This document shows positions 33,701-41,700 of a stretch of 64,000 bases of DNA, piece by piece. Source of the DNA: Sphingobacterium sp. CZ-UAM (GTDB lineage: Bacteria; Bacteroidota; Bacteroidia; Sphingobacteriales; Sphingobacteriaceae). The DNA lies in contig NZ_MTCM01000004.1 in the NCBI RefSeq assembly GCF_002000245.1, positions 186,001-250,000 of the forward strand. The letters run 5' to 3'. Position 1 is the first letter of the stretch. Each line of letters starts with the position of its first letter. The notes beneath the pieces were generated by a model. It saw only the letters and a program-made list of their open reading frames with translations, ran no database searches and was not told the DNA's origin. A program made the position numbers and the translations under genes.

Positions 33701-33848
33701 CGGTATAGGTTCGGAATCGCAAAAACCTTTGGCGATCGTCATTATCGGCGGATTGATATCTGCCACCATCCTGACATTGCTCGTATTCCCGATCATCTAT
33801 GATATCTTCAATCGGGGGGAAAAAGTACAACGGAGAGTAGCAGATTAA
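30741..33848 (+). CDS. Heavy-metal-type RND efflux pump (CusA/CzcA family)
   Basis: 1035 residues. Twelve membrane helices expected; N-terminal SMPIEAFPDVTNTQITIITQ and the GAVDFGIIIDGAVVMVE motif near 394-410 mark the HME class of RND pumps, which export Cu/Ag or Co/Zn/Cd. TM10-11 region FGISAGVGMIALFGICIQNGVILIS is typical. The metal cannot be assigned from sequence alone. A terminator follows at 33863. Confidence 0.92.
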   Translation: MNKFIKNIIAFSIKNKAFTFIWVGILAIAGFISFKSMPIEAFPDVTNTQITIITQWNGRSAEEVERFVTTPIELGMSPVQKKTSIRSTTMFGLSIVKIIFDDGVDDTFARNQVNNLLRSVSLPEDIDPEVQPPYGPTGEIFRYTLHSDQRNSRDLLTLQTWVIDRALRGVPGVADINVFGGQDLVYEISTDPIKLDKYNLTPLQVYDAVSKSNLNVGGDVIEKSGQSYVVRGIGLVNSINDIENITVINERGNPVFVKNVAEVKESSMPRVGQAGFGKSDDVVAGTVVMRKGENPREVLAAVKAKIAELNDKILPKDVKMQTFYDRDNLMDFTTHTVMHNLIEGIVLVTLMVLLFMADWRTTVIVSIVIPLALLFAFLCLKLAGMSANLLSLGAVDFGIIIDGAVVMVEGIFVMLDHKAHKLGMEKFNKMAKAGWIKQTGTGLGKAIFFSKLIIITSLIPIFSFQKVEGKMFSPLAFTLGFALLGALLFTLTLVPALSHILLNKNVKERHNPFVEFWNRVVAKGFGFTFRNKRLSLIVALAILGTVLFSAKFLGTEFLPTLNEGSLWVTAEMPMSTSLKESIKTTKVLKTTLESFPEVTGVLSQTGRSNDGTDPNGFGFVQFAVALKPKEEWTRKISMDQLIEEMDHKLKQYQGITYNYSQPISDNVAEAVAGFKAENGIKIFGDNLATLDRLSKEVFAQIKDIQGIKEPGIILNIGQPEVSVILDRTRMAAFNVLPADAQAVLEMAFGGKTASVLYDGERKFDIRLRYAPEYRKTEKDIAQLMVPCGDGTLIPLKSIATIEKDNGAAFIYRDNIQRYIGIKFSIRDRDLGSTIAEAQQKVSKIKLPDGYSIGWTGQFENQQRATHRLAQVVPISLLLIFFLLFILFGNIKDSLLVLANVPFALIGGIIALHVTGMNFGISAGVGMIALFGICIQNGVILISEFHQNKKDGLPNDQSIYKGVKSRTRPVVMTALMASIGLLPAALSTGIGSESQKPLAIVIIGGLISATILTLLVFPIIYDIFNRGEKVQRRVAD

Positions 33849-33862
33849 TACAATCATCACCT

Positions 33863-33901
33863 CTGCCTACGCCATGAGGCGTAAGGCAGTATTTCGTTTT
33901 T
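33863..33901 (+). terminator. Intrinsic terminator of the RND operon
   Basis: CTGCCTACGCC (33863-33873) pairs with GGCGTAaGGCAG (33878-33889, one bulged A) around ATGA, followed by a T-rich TATTTCGTTTTT stretch. Confidence 0.75.
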
Positions 33902-33991
33902 GGCTCAACTATGGATGTAACATTTGTATCTATTCGGTCCATAAAGTTTCAAAAGCAACAAAAAGCCCTTAAGTTTACAACAAATTATCGT

Positions 33992-34014
33992 CTGCGGGGT
34001 ATCGTACCACGCAG
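33992..34014. promoter_or_regulatory. Inverted repeat directly before the TauE/SafE gene
   Basis: CTGCG-g-GGTA-tcg-TACC-a-CGCAG is a nested inverted repeat 18 bases upstream of the ATG at 34033. It could be an operator, or a leader hairpin. Confidence 0.35.
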
Positions 34015-34032
34015 GATCAATAGACAAAATAT

Positions 34033-34866
34033 ATGACTATTCTCACCTTTACGCTCATCCTTCTTTTGGGTGCATTTGTTGCGGGCCTCTTAGGGTCCCT
34101 AACAGGCCTGGGCGGCGGAGTGGTCGTCATTCCATTGCTGACCCTCCTCTTTCATGTCGATATCCGTTATGCCATTGGCGCCGCATTGCTGGCTTCAATT
34201 GCCACCTCTTCGGGTGCCGCCACTGCCTATGTCAAGGAGGGAATTACCAATATCCGGCTCGGGATGTTTCTGGAAATTGCAACTACGGTAGGTGCTGTTA
34301 TCGGTGCTATCATTGCGATCTATATGCCCACCAATACCATTGCCATTATCTTTGGCGTAGTACTGATCTTTTCAGCCGCAATGACGGTACGCAAGAAAAA
34401 TGAGCAGGCTTTTTCGGGTGGTTCGGCTTTAGCCGAAAAGTTAAAACTAAACAGTACATATCCTTTGGATGGCAAGCTCGTGCCCTATAAACTGAGCAAT
34501 GTGGTCGGTGGTTTTTCGTTAATGGGTGTCGCAGGTATCCTATCGGGCTTACTAGGCATCGGTTCGGGCTCCCTTAAAGTACTTGCCATGGATAGTATGA
34601 TGAAAATCCCCTTTAAGGTCAGTACTACAACAAGTAATTTTATGATCGGGGTGACAGCAGCTGCCTCAGCCGTAGTCTATCTACAACGTGGGTATATGGA
34701 TCCGGGAATCGCCTTCCCTGTTATTTTAGGTGTACTTTGTGGTGCGATTACCGGTTCAAAGCTCCTGAAAAGAATGAATCCCAAGACCTTGCGTATTATT
34801 TTCGCCGTCGCCATCACCTTGGTTGCACTGGAAATGATTTTCAATGGATTTCAACATAAATTTTAG
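34033..34866 (+). CDS. TauE/SafE family membrane permease
   Basis: 277 residues, about eight membrane helices, with GLLGSLTGLGGGVVVIPLLTL near 19-40 and the second copy GILSGLLGIGSGSLKVLAMD near 177-195, the two internal repeats of the TauE/SafE family. Family members export sulfite, sulfonate or related organic anions. It is followed by the DUF1634 gene, a common partner. Confidence 0.88.
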   Translation: MTILTFTLILLLGAFVAGLLGSLTGLGGGVVVIPLLTLLFHVDIRYAIGAALLASIATSSGAATAYVKEGITNIRLGMFLEIATTVGAVIGAIIAIYMPTNTIAIIFGVVLIFSAAMTVRKKNEQAFSGGSALAEKLKLNSTYPLDGKLVPYKLSNVVGGFSLMGVAGILSGLLGIGSGSLKVLAMDSMMKIPFKVSTTTSNFMIGVTAAASAVVYLQRGYMDPGIAFPVILGVLCGAITGSKLLKRMNPKTLRIIFAVAITLVALEMIFNGFQHKF

Positions 34867-35001
34867 ACGAACACATTGTAGACAACTGATATTCAATGGC
34901 ATCATAAGCAATATATCCATTTTTGAACAATGGGCTTATTTGAACAAAAAACGTAACGTACTCGTATTGGCAATAGACATTTAACAAGTAATTATTTGCA
35001 G

Positions 35002-35403
35002 ATGAAACAGGTATTTTCAAAAATCTATTGGGGCGATAAAGATATCTCATTGCTAGTGGGACAGATCTTACGCACAGGTGTGATCCTGGCTTCCGCTATT
35101 CTGGTGATTGGTGGGATCTGGTATTTGACCGTGCATGGACAGGACGCAGTACCTAATTATAAAGATTTTGTCGGTGAAGGAAAAGCCAATACAACGATCA
35201 GCGGTATTATCGTGGGGGCATTTAACAAAAATATTCCCCAGATCATACAACTCGGGGTCTTACTCCTGATCTGCACGCCAATCGTACGGGTGATCGGCTC
35301 GCTATTTGGCTTCATCATCGAAAGAGACAAGCTCTATGTTATCATCACGTTGATTGTGCTGACTGTTATTATAGGCAGTATATTGAGCGGAGTCAAGGGA
35401 TAG
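35002..35403 (+). CDS. DUF1634 membrane protein, partner of TauE/SafE
   Basis: 133 residues with three membrane helices (residues about 18-38, 72-95, 105-127). The start is the ATG at 35002; the TTG at 34996 is less likely. DUF1634 genes usually follow TauE/SafE genes, and the 135-base gap here fits one transcription unit, though no partner role is proven. Confidence 0.78.
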   Translation: MKQVFSKIYWGDKDISLLVGQILRTGVILASAILVIGGIWYLTVHGQDAVPNYKDFVGEGKANTTISGIIVGAFNKNIPQIIQLGVLLLICTPIVRVIGSLFGFIIERDKLYVIITLIVLTVIIGSILSGVKG

Positions 35404-35423
35404 CCCGGCAGGAGAACCCCGCG

Positions 35424-35963
35424 TTATCTTTTGGATCTCAGCCAGGTAGATTTTTCCAGTGCATATTCAAAATTTCTCCGCTCGGGTTCATTAACATAGG
35501 AAACCAATTTCTCGGCTACCTTGCTTGCCCCCAAGCGCTCAACAGCTTTCTGTGAACGGATATTTTCTGCGCCTACATGTAAATAGATCTTATCCACAAA
35601 ATTAAAGGCAAAGTCAAACATCATTTCTTTGACCAAAGGATTGATCCCGGTCCCCCAATAGGCGCGTGCATAGAACGTGAAACCAACAAAAATAGATTTT
35701 TCCGTTTCATTCAAACCATAATACCGGGTACTTCCGATGCATTCGCCCGTCGTTTTATCCAAAATAAGATAAGCTGCTTTGCTTTCCAATGCGACATCAA
35801 AAAAAGAGCGAAAAACCTCCTCTTTCCAGCGGTCTTTATTGGGATGCTGTTCCCATATCAGCGGATCTTTTGCTACTTGATAAAGTGCATCAAAATCGCT
35901 GGGATCAATCAGCTTTAATACGACCTTATCATTTTCAAGTTTATTCGGTGCTACAAACTTCAT
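35424..35963 (-). CDS. GNAT family N-acetyltransferase
   Basis: 179 residues of the RimJ/RimL type: KLENDKVVLKLIDPSDFDAL at the start, GSTRYYGLNETEKSIFVGFTFYARAYWGTGINPLVKEMMFD (acetyl-CoA binding region), HVGAENIRSQKAVERLGA. It transfers acetyl to an amine or protein N-terminus; substrate unknown. A 10-bp inverted repeat lies about 75 bases upstream of it. Confidence 0.85.
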   Translation of the reverse strand: MKFVAPNKLENDKVVLKLIDPSDFDALYQVAKDPLIWEQHPNKDRWKEEVFRSFFDVALESKAAYLILDKTTGECIGSTRYYGLNETEKSIFVGFTFYARAYWGTGINPLVKEMMFDFAFNFVDKIYLHVGAENIRSQKAVERLGASKVAEKLVSYVNEPERRNFEYALEKSTWLRSKR

Positions 35964-36038
35964 TTGAACATGTTTAACGTTGGATTTTTACCAAATTTTA
36001 AATTTTAATAAAAGATACCAATTATTGATGAAACCAAA

Positions 36039-36063
36039 TTGAATAACACCTGCTGTTATTCAA
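36039..36063. promoter_or_regulatory. Perfect 10-bp inverted repeat TTGAATAACA
   Basis: TTGAATAACA (36039-36048), spacer CCTGC, TGTTATTCAA (36054-36063). It lies in the gap between the divergent GNAT gene and the Crp/Fnr gene and 14 bases before a 54-aa ORF. It has the form of a dimeric regulator site; Crp/Fnr sites are of similar shape. Confidence 0.55.
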
Positions 36064-36076
36064 ATATTACACCAAA

Positions 36077-36241
36077 ATGTTCAATTATCGATCAGGATTA
36101 CATTTAGATCCGATGATCATCCACAATAACTTTACTGACAATAAGCAAGAAACGATCAAACTGGTAAAAACGGTTGAAGTGTCACTACCGGAAACACAAA
36201 TTCGACAGGGACAAAGTTTCGCAAATTACATGATTCCATAA
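36077..36241 (+). CDS. Possible 54-residue ORF
   Basis: ATG to TAA encodes 54 residues starting MFNYRSGLHLDPMIIHNNFT and ending QIRQGQSFANYMIP. Composition and codon choice look coding, but nothing is recognised and no ribosome site is evident. It could be a truncated relic of a larger gene. A weak hairpin CTGCGG (36248-36253)/CCGCAG (36269-36274) follows the stop. Confidence 0.35.
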   Translation: MFNYRSGLHLDPMIIHNNFTDNKQETIKLVKTVEVSLPETQIRQGQSFANYMIP

Positions 36242-36289
36242 AATCTTCTGCGGAATGAATATCAAATACCGCAGCGGAAATGATTATAG

Positions 36290-36318
36290 TTGACATATGT
36301 CCCTTTAATGCGTATAAA
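36290..36318 (+). promoter_or_regulatory. Promoter-like TTGACA-N17-TATAAA before the Crp/Fnr gene
   Basis: TTGACA (36290-36295), 17 bases, TATAAA (36313-36318). This matches the classical sigma-70 consensus, and the Bacteroidota form TTG-N20-TATAAAATTG also fits partly. The ATG at 36381 lies 63 bases downstream. Confidence 0.45.
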
Positions 36319-36380
36319 ATTGGTAAAAAATCAGTCCAGTGATTAAATTAACAGCGCAAAATTTCGTATTTTACCCCCTA

Positions 36381-36968
36381 ATGGAACAGTTCAAGGAATT
36401 TGTAAAACAGCGGATCAATGTCAGTGAAGAGGAATTAAATGATATTGTATCACGATATCAGGTCAGAAAAATCAAGAAGAAAGAATACTTTTTAAGGGCG
36501 GGTGAGGTCTGTCATTATGAAGCTTATGTCCTCAGTGGACTGTTTAAATCATTTTATGTCACGGCTGATGGTATAGAACATATCCTACAATTTGCGATTG
36601 AAGACTGGTGGGTGGGGGATATTGCCAGCTTCAACTATCAGGAACCGGCCTTGCAGAATATCCAGGCCCTAGAAGATTCGGTGGTACTGACTTTATCGAA
36701 AACAGCTAAAGATAAACTCTACGAAGACCATCCGATCTATGAGAAGCTTTCCAGAATTATGGCCCAACGGGCACAGATTGCTTCCCAACACCGTATTATA
36801 TCAAGTATAGGATTTACAGCCCAGGAGCGTTATCTGGATTTCATTAAACGTTATCCTAAAATATACCCCCGGATCTCCAATATGCAGCTGGCGTCGTATC
36901 TAGGGGTAACACAGGAGTTTCTAAGCCGATTGAAAAGACAGATTTTAAAGCCTAATCGAAATTCTTGA
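36381..36968 (+). CDS. Crp/Fnr family transcriptional regulator (first)
   Basis: 195 residues. A cyclic-nucleotide-binding-like beta barrel fills the first 130, with a C-terminal HTH near 165-190 (RISNMQLASYLGVTQEFLSRLKRQI). The ATG at 36381 is preferred to the GTG at 36339. It lacks the FNR cysteines, so ligand is unknown. It precedes a YceI gene by 107 bases. Confidence 0.85.
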   Translation: MEQFKEFVKQRINVSEEELNDIVSRYQVRKIKKKEYFLRAGEVCHYEAYVLSGLFKSFYVTADGIEHILQFAIEDWWVGDIASFNYQEPALQNIQALEDSVVLTLSKTAKDKLYEDHPIYEKLSRIMAQRAQIASQHRIISSIGFTAQERYLDFIKRYPKIYPRISNMQLASYLGVTQEFLSRLKRQILKPNRNS

Positions 36969-37075
36969 CCTACATCAATTTTTTCTATTTAAGATTATCA
37001 CACCTTTGCAGAAGCTTGTTCAAACAAACATTTTGAGCAATTAAACGTTTGATAAATAAACAAATAGAAAACAAC

Positions 37076-37669
37076 ATGAATAGATTTTTCCAATTTCTGG
37101 CAGTAGCAGTATTAATGGTTAATGTTGCTGTAGCACAAGTAAAATGGTCTGCTGACCCTGGACATACCAACGCGAGATTTGACATCAAACACCTTGGAAT
37201 AAGTTTTGTCGATGGTCAGTTTACCAAAGTGGAGGGAACAGTGGAAACCGCAACTGCAACAAGTTTTAACAATGCAAAAGTAAACTTTTCCATTGATGTC
37301 AATAGCATTGACACCCGTATCGAAGCACGTGATAACCACTTAAAAACAGATGATTTCTTCGCGGCAGACAAATTTCCAAAGATGACTTTAAAATCTGTCA
37401 GCTTAAAAAATGCGAAAGCGAAAGGTAAATATATCATGGTAGCCGATCTGACCATCCGTGACGTAACTAAAAAAGTAACGTTTGATGTCACTCAAAATGG
37501 TGGCGTTATTACTGATCCTTGGGGAAAAACACGCGCTGGTTTTACAGCAAAAACAAAAATCAACCGCCAGGATTTTGGTATCAAATACAATGACAAATTA
37601 CCTTCAGGTGTAGAAGCTGTTGCTTCTGATGTGGATATCATTGTTAATACAGAATTGGTTCTGAACTAA
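37076..37669 (+). CDS. YceI family periplasmic lipid-binding protein
   Basis: 197 residues with signal peptide (MNRFFQFLAVAVLMVNVAVA, cut before Q). VKWSADPGHTNARFDIKHLGISFVDGQF opens the YceI lipocalin-like barrel, and RDVTKKVTFDV, AGFTAKTKINRQDFGIKYN follow. Such proteins bind isoprenoid lipids (quinones, octaprenyl derivatives) in the periplasm. A strong terminator follows. The upstream Crp/Fnr gene may control it. Confidence 0.93.
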   Translation: MNRFFQFLAVAVLMVNVAVAQVKWSADPGHTNARFDIKHLGISFVDGQFTKVEGTVETATATSFNNAKVNFSIDVNSIDTRIEARDNHLKTDDFFAADKFPKMTLKSVSLKNAKAKGKYIMVADLTIRDVTKKVTFDVTQNGGVITDPWGKTRAGFTAKTKINRQDFGIKYNDKLPSGVEAVASDVDIIVNTELVLN

Positions 37670-37697
37670 GCTACGACTTTTTACATCACACAAACTG

Positions 37698-37736
37698 AAA
37701 TTAGCTACCCAAGATTTTGGGCAGCTAATTTTTTTT
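37698..37736 (+). terminator. Intrinsic terminator after yceI-like gene
   Basis: AAATTAGCT (37698-37706) pairs with AGCTAATTT (37723-37731), with inner CCCAA/TTGGG; the T run after the stem is 6-8 long. The downstream convergent SDR gene may use the reverse complement. Confidence 0.85.
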
Positions 37737-37753
37737 ACGGCTATAGCCGTAAA
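37734..37753. repeat. Perfect 20-bp palindrome
   Basis: TTTACGGCTATAGCCGTAAA is its own reverse complement. It abuts the terminator at 37698-37736 and lies between convergent genes. It may fold as a stem with a TATA loop at a transcript end; its function is unknown. Confidence 0.6.
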
Positions 37754-37813
37754 CCAATCTCTTTTTCTCGCCTTTAACCCTTTGCCGTAATTTGACTGCA
37801 GGTATTTTCCATC

Positions 37814-38599
37814 TTAAAACCCTTTCAACATCCCACCATCCAGCGGAATATTGGTTCCGGTGAGGTAGTTGGCATAGGCCGAGCAAATGAAAGCCACCAG
37901 GTAGCCATATTCTTCGGGCTTACCCAAGCGGGCTGCCGGCACCTGCTTTAAACGTAGCTGCAGCGCTTCCTCATAGGATATACCCAATCGCTGTGCATCC
38001 ATATTAGTTAAGGATTGAATCCTCTCAGTATCAAATAAACCCGTTAAGATACTATTGACAGTCACACCTTCCTTTGCAACATCATCTGAAAGCGATTTGC
38101 TCCAGCTGATCAGTGCGGTGCGGATGGTATTTGATAGAACCAGGTTAGACACAGGTTCCTTCACGGTGGAAGATGACACATTAATAATGCGTCCATAACC
38201 GTTTGCCAACATGTAGGGTAAGGCACAGGATGTCGTATAACAGTGATTTTGAAATAAAAGTTCAAAGGCATGCTGGTAATCCGCCAGATTTTTCTGATCA
38301 ATTGTCCCCGCCTGTGGCCCATTGGAGTTGTTGACTAGAATATCCACCCTATTGGATTCAAAATAGTTGTCTATTTGTACTTTATAGTCTTCATGATCAT
38401 TGTAATCCACCAGAATATATTGGTGTACCTGCCCTCTTGAGCTATCCAGGTCTGCTAGCGTATCTCGTAGCTTATTTTCATTACGGGAGGCCAGGGTGAT
38501 GCTTGCACCGCAGGAGGCCAAAACTTTGGCTATTCCGGCACCGATACCGGCGGAACTTGCACCAATCAAGGCTTTTTTTCCAATTAGATTGATTTCCAT
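37814..38599 (-). CDS. SDR family protein lacking the catalytic Tyr and Lys
   Basis: 261 residues. Cofactor-binding GASSAGIG (13-20), NNSNG and the active-site region INVSSSTVKEPVSNLVLSNT. Aligned to typical SDRs, the YxxxK pair is Ser156 and Arg160 (SNTIR). The Ser of the triad is kept. Such a protein is either inactive or has moved its chemistry. Similar LSNxxR variants are known in an SDR subgroup. Role unknown. Confidence 0.82.
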   Translation of the reverse strand: MEINLIGKKALIGASSAGIGAGIAKVLASCGASITLASRNENKLRDTLADLDSSRGQVHQYILVDYNDHEDYKVQIDNYFESNRVDILVNNSNGPQAGTIDQKNLADYQHAFELLFQNHCYTTSCALPYMLANGYGRIINVSSSTVKEPVSNLVLSNTIRTALISWSKSLSDDVAKEGVTVNSILTGLFDTERIQSLTNMDAQRLGISYEEALQLRLKQVPAARLGKPEEYGYLVAFICSAYANYLTGTNIPLDGGMLKGF

Positions 38600-38674
38600 C
38601 TTTATTCGTATGCTTTTATCTTATATCAGATTATTCATTGTGTATAGTAAAGTCGCTGAACTCCAGCAGTTGAT

Positions 38675-40330
38675 TTAATCATTGTCCTTTGCGCGAATCA
38701 TGGCGATAAACAGATAGACAGCAAAGACCCATGCCGACCCCAAGCATATCCAGGCAAAAACAGGGATTCCCAGCCATTTGGGTTCAATACGCGCGACAAT
38801 CACCATTCCGCCCAATAAGTTGAGTGACATAAACATAATACCGATCACTATGCGATTGACCCCTTTACGGAGTATGGCATTGAAGGAGCGCGCACTGATC
38901 AGACGATGATTTAAAGTGAAATTACCTGTTCGGAACAACCTTACTAAAGCACGCATATCCTCGGGAAGTTTCTCGACATCCCGTGCGAAAGACTCGATCT
39001 TATGTTTTCCTTTCTTGAACATCGCTTCCGGCGAAAGCCGTTCCATCATAATCCTTCGGGCAAAAGGCTTGATGCTCTCCATAATATTCAGGTCCGGATA
39101 AAGCTGGCGTCCGATGCCTTCCATCAGCGAAATACCCCGCATGAGCTGATAGATATATTCAGGAAAATACAAGCGGTTGTCACCGATAATTTTCCAGAGT
39201 TTATTGAACAATAGATCAAGACTCAGATCACCTAGGGAGACATTGTCGATCATGTCAAAAATCTCATACAATGAGCGTTCAAACTGGTTTCGGTCAGGGA
39301 TATGGCTCACTACGGCGACATCTTCAATGACATCTGCCAGTCGGACCGCATCTTCGGAAATTGCCGATTGGATAAATTCTTCGAGCTGTCTACGGTCAAT
39401 TCCGAGCAGTTTACCCATGTTACCAAAATCCAGAAAGGCAATGCGTCCGTCGGGCATTACCATCATATTACCGGGATGTGGGTCACCATGAAAAAAACCG
39501 TGGATAATCACTTGTTCCAGATACAGATTGATTCCATTTTTCACCAAGGTTTCCACATCCATTCCCCGTCGTTTTATTTCCACGGCATCCGTTACTTTGA
39601 AACCATCGAGATACTCCATACAGAGTACACGGTCAGAGGAGAGATCGGGATAAACTTTGGGAACTTTGATCAGTTTGTTGGCTTTAAAATTTTTAGCAAA
39701 CCGTTCGATATTATGGCGCTCGATGACCAGCGACATTTCCTCCTGCAGGGTCATGGCAAAGGATTCTACGATCAGGGAAAGGTTGAGATTTTCCAATGCG
39801 TCATTGTACATGGTCAGTATCTTGGCGATGTCCCGCATGAGTGCAAGATCAACGCGCATGACTTCATCTATTCCTGGCCGCCGCACTTTTAAGACAACAT
39901 TTGTACCGTCTTTTAATGTCGCCCGATAGACCTGAGCAATGGAAGCGGCGGCAAAAGGTTTTGACGCAATGCTTTGAAATTGTTCTGCGACATCAAGTCC
40001 CAATTCCTCGGTAAGATAATCCTGGATGTCAACTTCAAAAGGCGGAACATTATCTTCTAGCCGTTTGAGTTCCTCGACAAGATCTTTGGGGAGCAGTCCT
40101 TCACGGGTGGATGCCGATTGTCCCAGCTTGATAAAGGCTGGCCCGAGCTCTTCCAAAGCCATACGGATACGCGTATATACACTGATCTTATCAACATCTA
40201 TATTACGTTCTAAGCTTGCTCTTGGCCCTTTCCATGGCAATCGGGCGATGGCATCTTTGAAACCATATTTTGCCAATATGCTTAAGATCTGGGAACTCCG
40301 TTGTAACTTCTTGGTCGGATTGTACATCAT
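38675..40330 (-). CDS. ABC1/AarF/UbiB-family atypical kinase
   Basis: 551 residues. LGPAFIKLGQSASTREGLLP (KxGQ motif), ALDGTNVVLKVRRPG-type Lys, HGDPHPGNMM and LDFGNMGKL are present, and two membrane helices lie at the C-terminus. UbiB relatives support quinone synthesis or lipid distribution with ATPase activity. I choose the ATG at 40330; the open frame extends upstream from a TTG at 40336. Confidence 0.9.
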   Translation of the reverse strand: MMYNPTKKLQRSSQILSILAKYGFKDAIARLPWKGPRASLERNIDVDKISVYTRIRMALEELGPAFIKLGQSASTREGLLPKDLVEELKRLEDNVPPFEVDIQDYLTEELGLDVAEQFQSIASKPFAAASIAQVYRATLKDGTNVVLKVRRPGIDEVMRVDLALMRDIAKILTMYNDALENLNLSLIVESFAMTLQEEMSLVIERHNIERFAKNFKANKLIKVPKVYPDLSSDRVLCMEYLDGFKVTDAVEIKRRGMDVETLVKNGINLYLEQVIIHGFFHGDPHPGNMMVMPDGRIAFLDFGNMGKLLGIDRRQLEEFIQSAISEDAVRLADVIEDVAVVSHIPDRNQFERSLYEIFDMIDNVSLGDLSLDLLFNKLWKIIGDNRLYFPEYIYQLMRGISLMEGIGRQLYPDLNIMESIKPFARRIMMERLSPEAMFKKGKHKIESFARDVEKLPEDMRALVRLFRTGNFTLNHRLISARSFNAILRKGVNRIVIGIMFMSLNLLGGMVIVARIEPKWLGIPVFAWICLGSAWVFAVYLFIAMIRAKDND

Positions 40331-40444
40331 GGACAAGGATTTTCGAAAACAAGATACGGAACAAAAACCTTACCTTTTTCATTCCATGGTTTATTGAAAG
40401 TAAAAATTCACTTGCCTACAGATTTTTTGGTTATTCAAAATAAA

Positions 40445-41086
40445 CTATTCTGCTTCCATCTGATCCAGGTTTTCTTTGATCTGTTTGAGATAATCTCCAT
40501 AATAGGCGCGGATCATAAATTCGGTGATCAAGACAATAATTAAGATGGAAACAATCGCCGAGAGTGCCATCCATGCGATAAAATTGGGATCCTGCTGGAG
40601 CGTCTGTTTAAAATGATATAATTTTTCAAACCAGGCGATTGCCCTATTTTGACCAATCATAACGAGATAAAGGAATAAACCCTGGGGGATCATCACATAA
40701 GCTACGATACGATAGGTCTCGACTGCGTATTTAAGATCGTAATAGAGCTTGAGGAGATGTTCGCGGGATGCCAGTAGATCGATCTGCTTGGCGCTTTTGA
40801 TCAGGTAATAAAATCGACGGTAATAGAGCAGGCTAGACAGCGAAATCTGTACAAGAAAAAAGTAATACGCAAAAGCTGCATAGCCTGAGATTTTATAAAC
40901 CGGCAACATAGGCACAGCAATCAGGAAAAACATGCATACCACCCAGGATACAAATTCCCGCTTGATATTGCGTCTCAGCTTGACCATGATATTACCGACC
41001 TCCTTATAGTGTTTGAGATTTGGATTTTGTAAATCCTCATCTGTAGGCTGCTCTTGCCACGATTTTTTTAACTCATCAAAATTCAT
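40445..41086 (-). CDS. Four-helix membrane protein downstream of the ECF sigma factor
   Basis: 213 residues with four membrane helices (about 45-62, 68-88, 124-145, 170-190) and an N-terminal soluble part MNFDELKKSWQEQPTDEDLQ. It overlaps the sigma gene by 11 bases. That arrangement, and the acidic N-terminus, suggest an anti-sigma or partner protein, but no zinc or ASD motif is seen. Unknown family. Confidence 0.7.
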   Translation of the reverse strand: MNFDELKKSWQEQPTDEDLQNPNLKHYKEVGNIMVKLRRNIKREFVSWVVCMFFLIAVPMLPVYKISGYAAFAYYFFLVQISLSSLLYYRRFYYLIKSAKQIDLLASREHLLKLYYDLKYAVETYRIVAYVMIPQGLFLYLVMIGQNRAIAWFEKLYHFKQTLQQDPNFIAWMALSAIVSILIIVLITEFMIRAYYGDYLKQIKENLDQMEAE

Positions 41087-41579
41087 AATTGTATTTTTTA
41101 ATGATTTGTTGAATCCGTTCTTTCGTACGATTTAATTTAACCCGGGCATTGACTTCAGATATACCCAGATGCGCCGCAATTTCACGGTGGCTCTGACCTT
41201 CCAAAAATAAAAAGATCAATGCCTTTTCTACAGCGTTCAGTTCATGTACTGCCTGATAGAATATTTTTAGCTGTTCGTCTCTATCCGGATTATAGGATTC
41301 TTCAGCGAAGTCATGTCGTTCTTCCAGGCTATCGTAGATCCGATGTTTTTTCTCTTTCTTTAAAAATACCATCGCGGTATTCAGTGCAACCCGATACATC
41401 CAGGTTGAAAATTTACTTTGCTGCTTAAATGTTGCATAAGATTTCCAGAGCTGATATACGATTTCCTGATAAAGATCCTGCCGACCATCCTGATCATCCA
41501 TATACATACGGCTCACCTTGACGATAATTCCTTTATTTTCGTCAATCAACTGGAGAAATTCTGTTTCCGAATGGGCCAA
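41076..41579 (-). CDS. ECF-type RNA polymerase sigma factor (second)
   Basis: 167 residues. Region 2: DQDGRQDLYQEIVYQLWKSYATFKQQSKFSTWMYRVALNTAMVFLKKEK; region 4: LNAVEKALIFLFLEGQSHREIAAHLGISEVNARVKLNRTKERI. The only start in frame after a stop is TTG at 41579 (minus strand). It forms an operon with the four-helix membrane protein. Confidence 0.88.
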   Translation of the reverse strand: MAHSETEFLQLIDENKGIIVKVSRMYMDDQDGRQDLYQEIVYQLWKSYATFKQQSKFSTWMYRVALNTAMVFLKKEKKHRIYDSLEERHDFAEESYNPDRDEQLKIFYQAVHELNAVEKALIFLFLEGQSHREIAAHLGISEVNARVKLNRTKERIQQIIKKYNYEF

Positions 41580-41700
41580 TGGTAAATTTTTCTTTTAAGA
41601 TCTTTTCAGGTAATAAGTATCGCAAACAAACAAAGTGTTACAGCTTAATTTAAAAATATGTAAATTGTTCATAAAAAGGAGGCAAATCACAATATTAATT

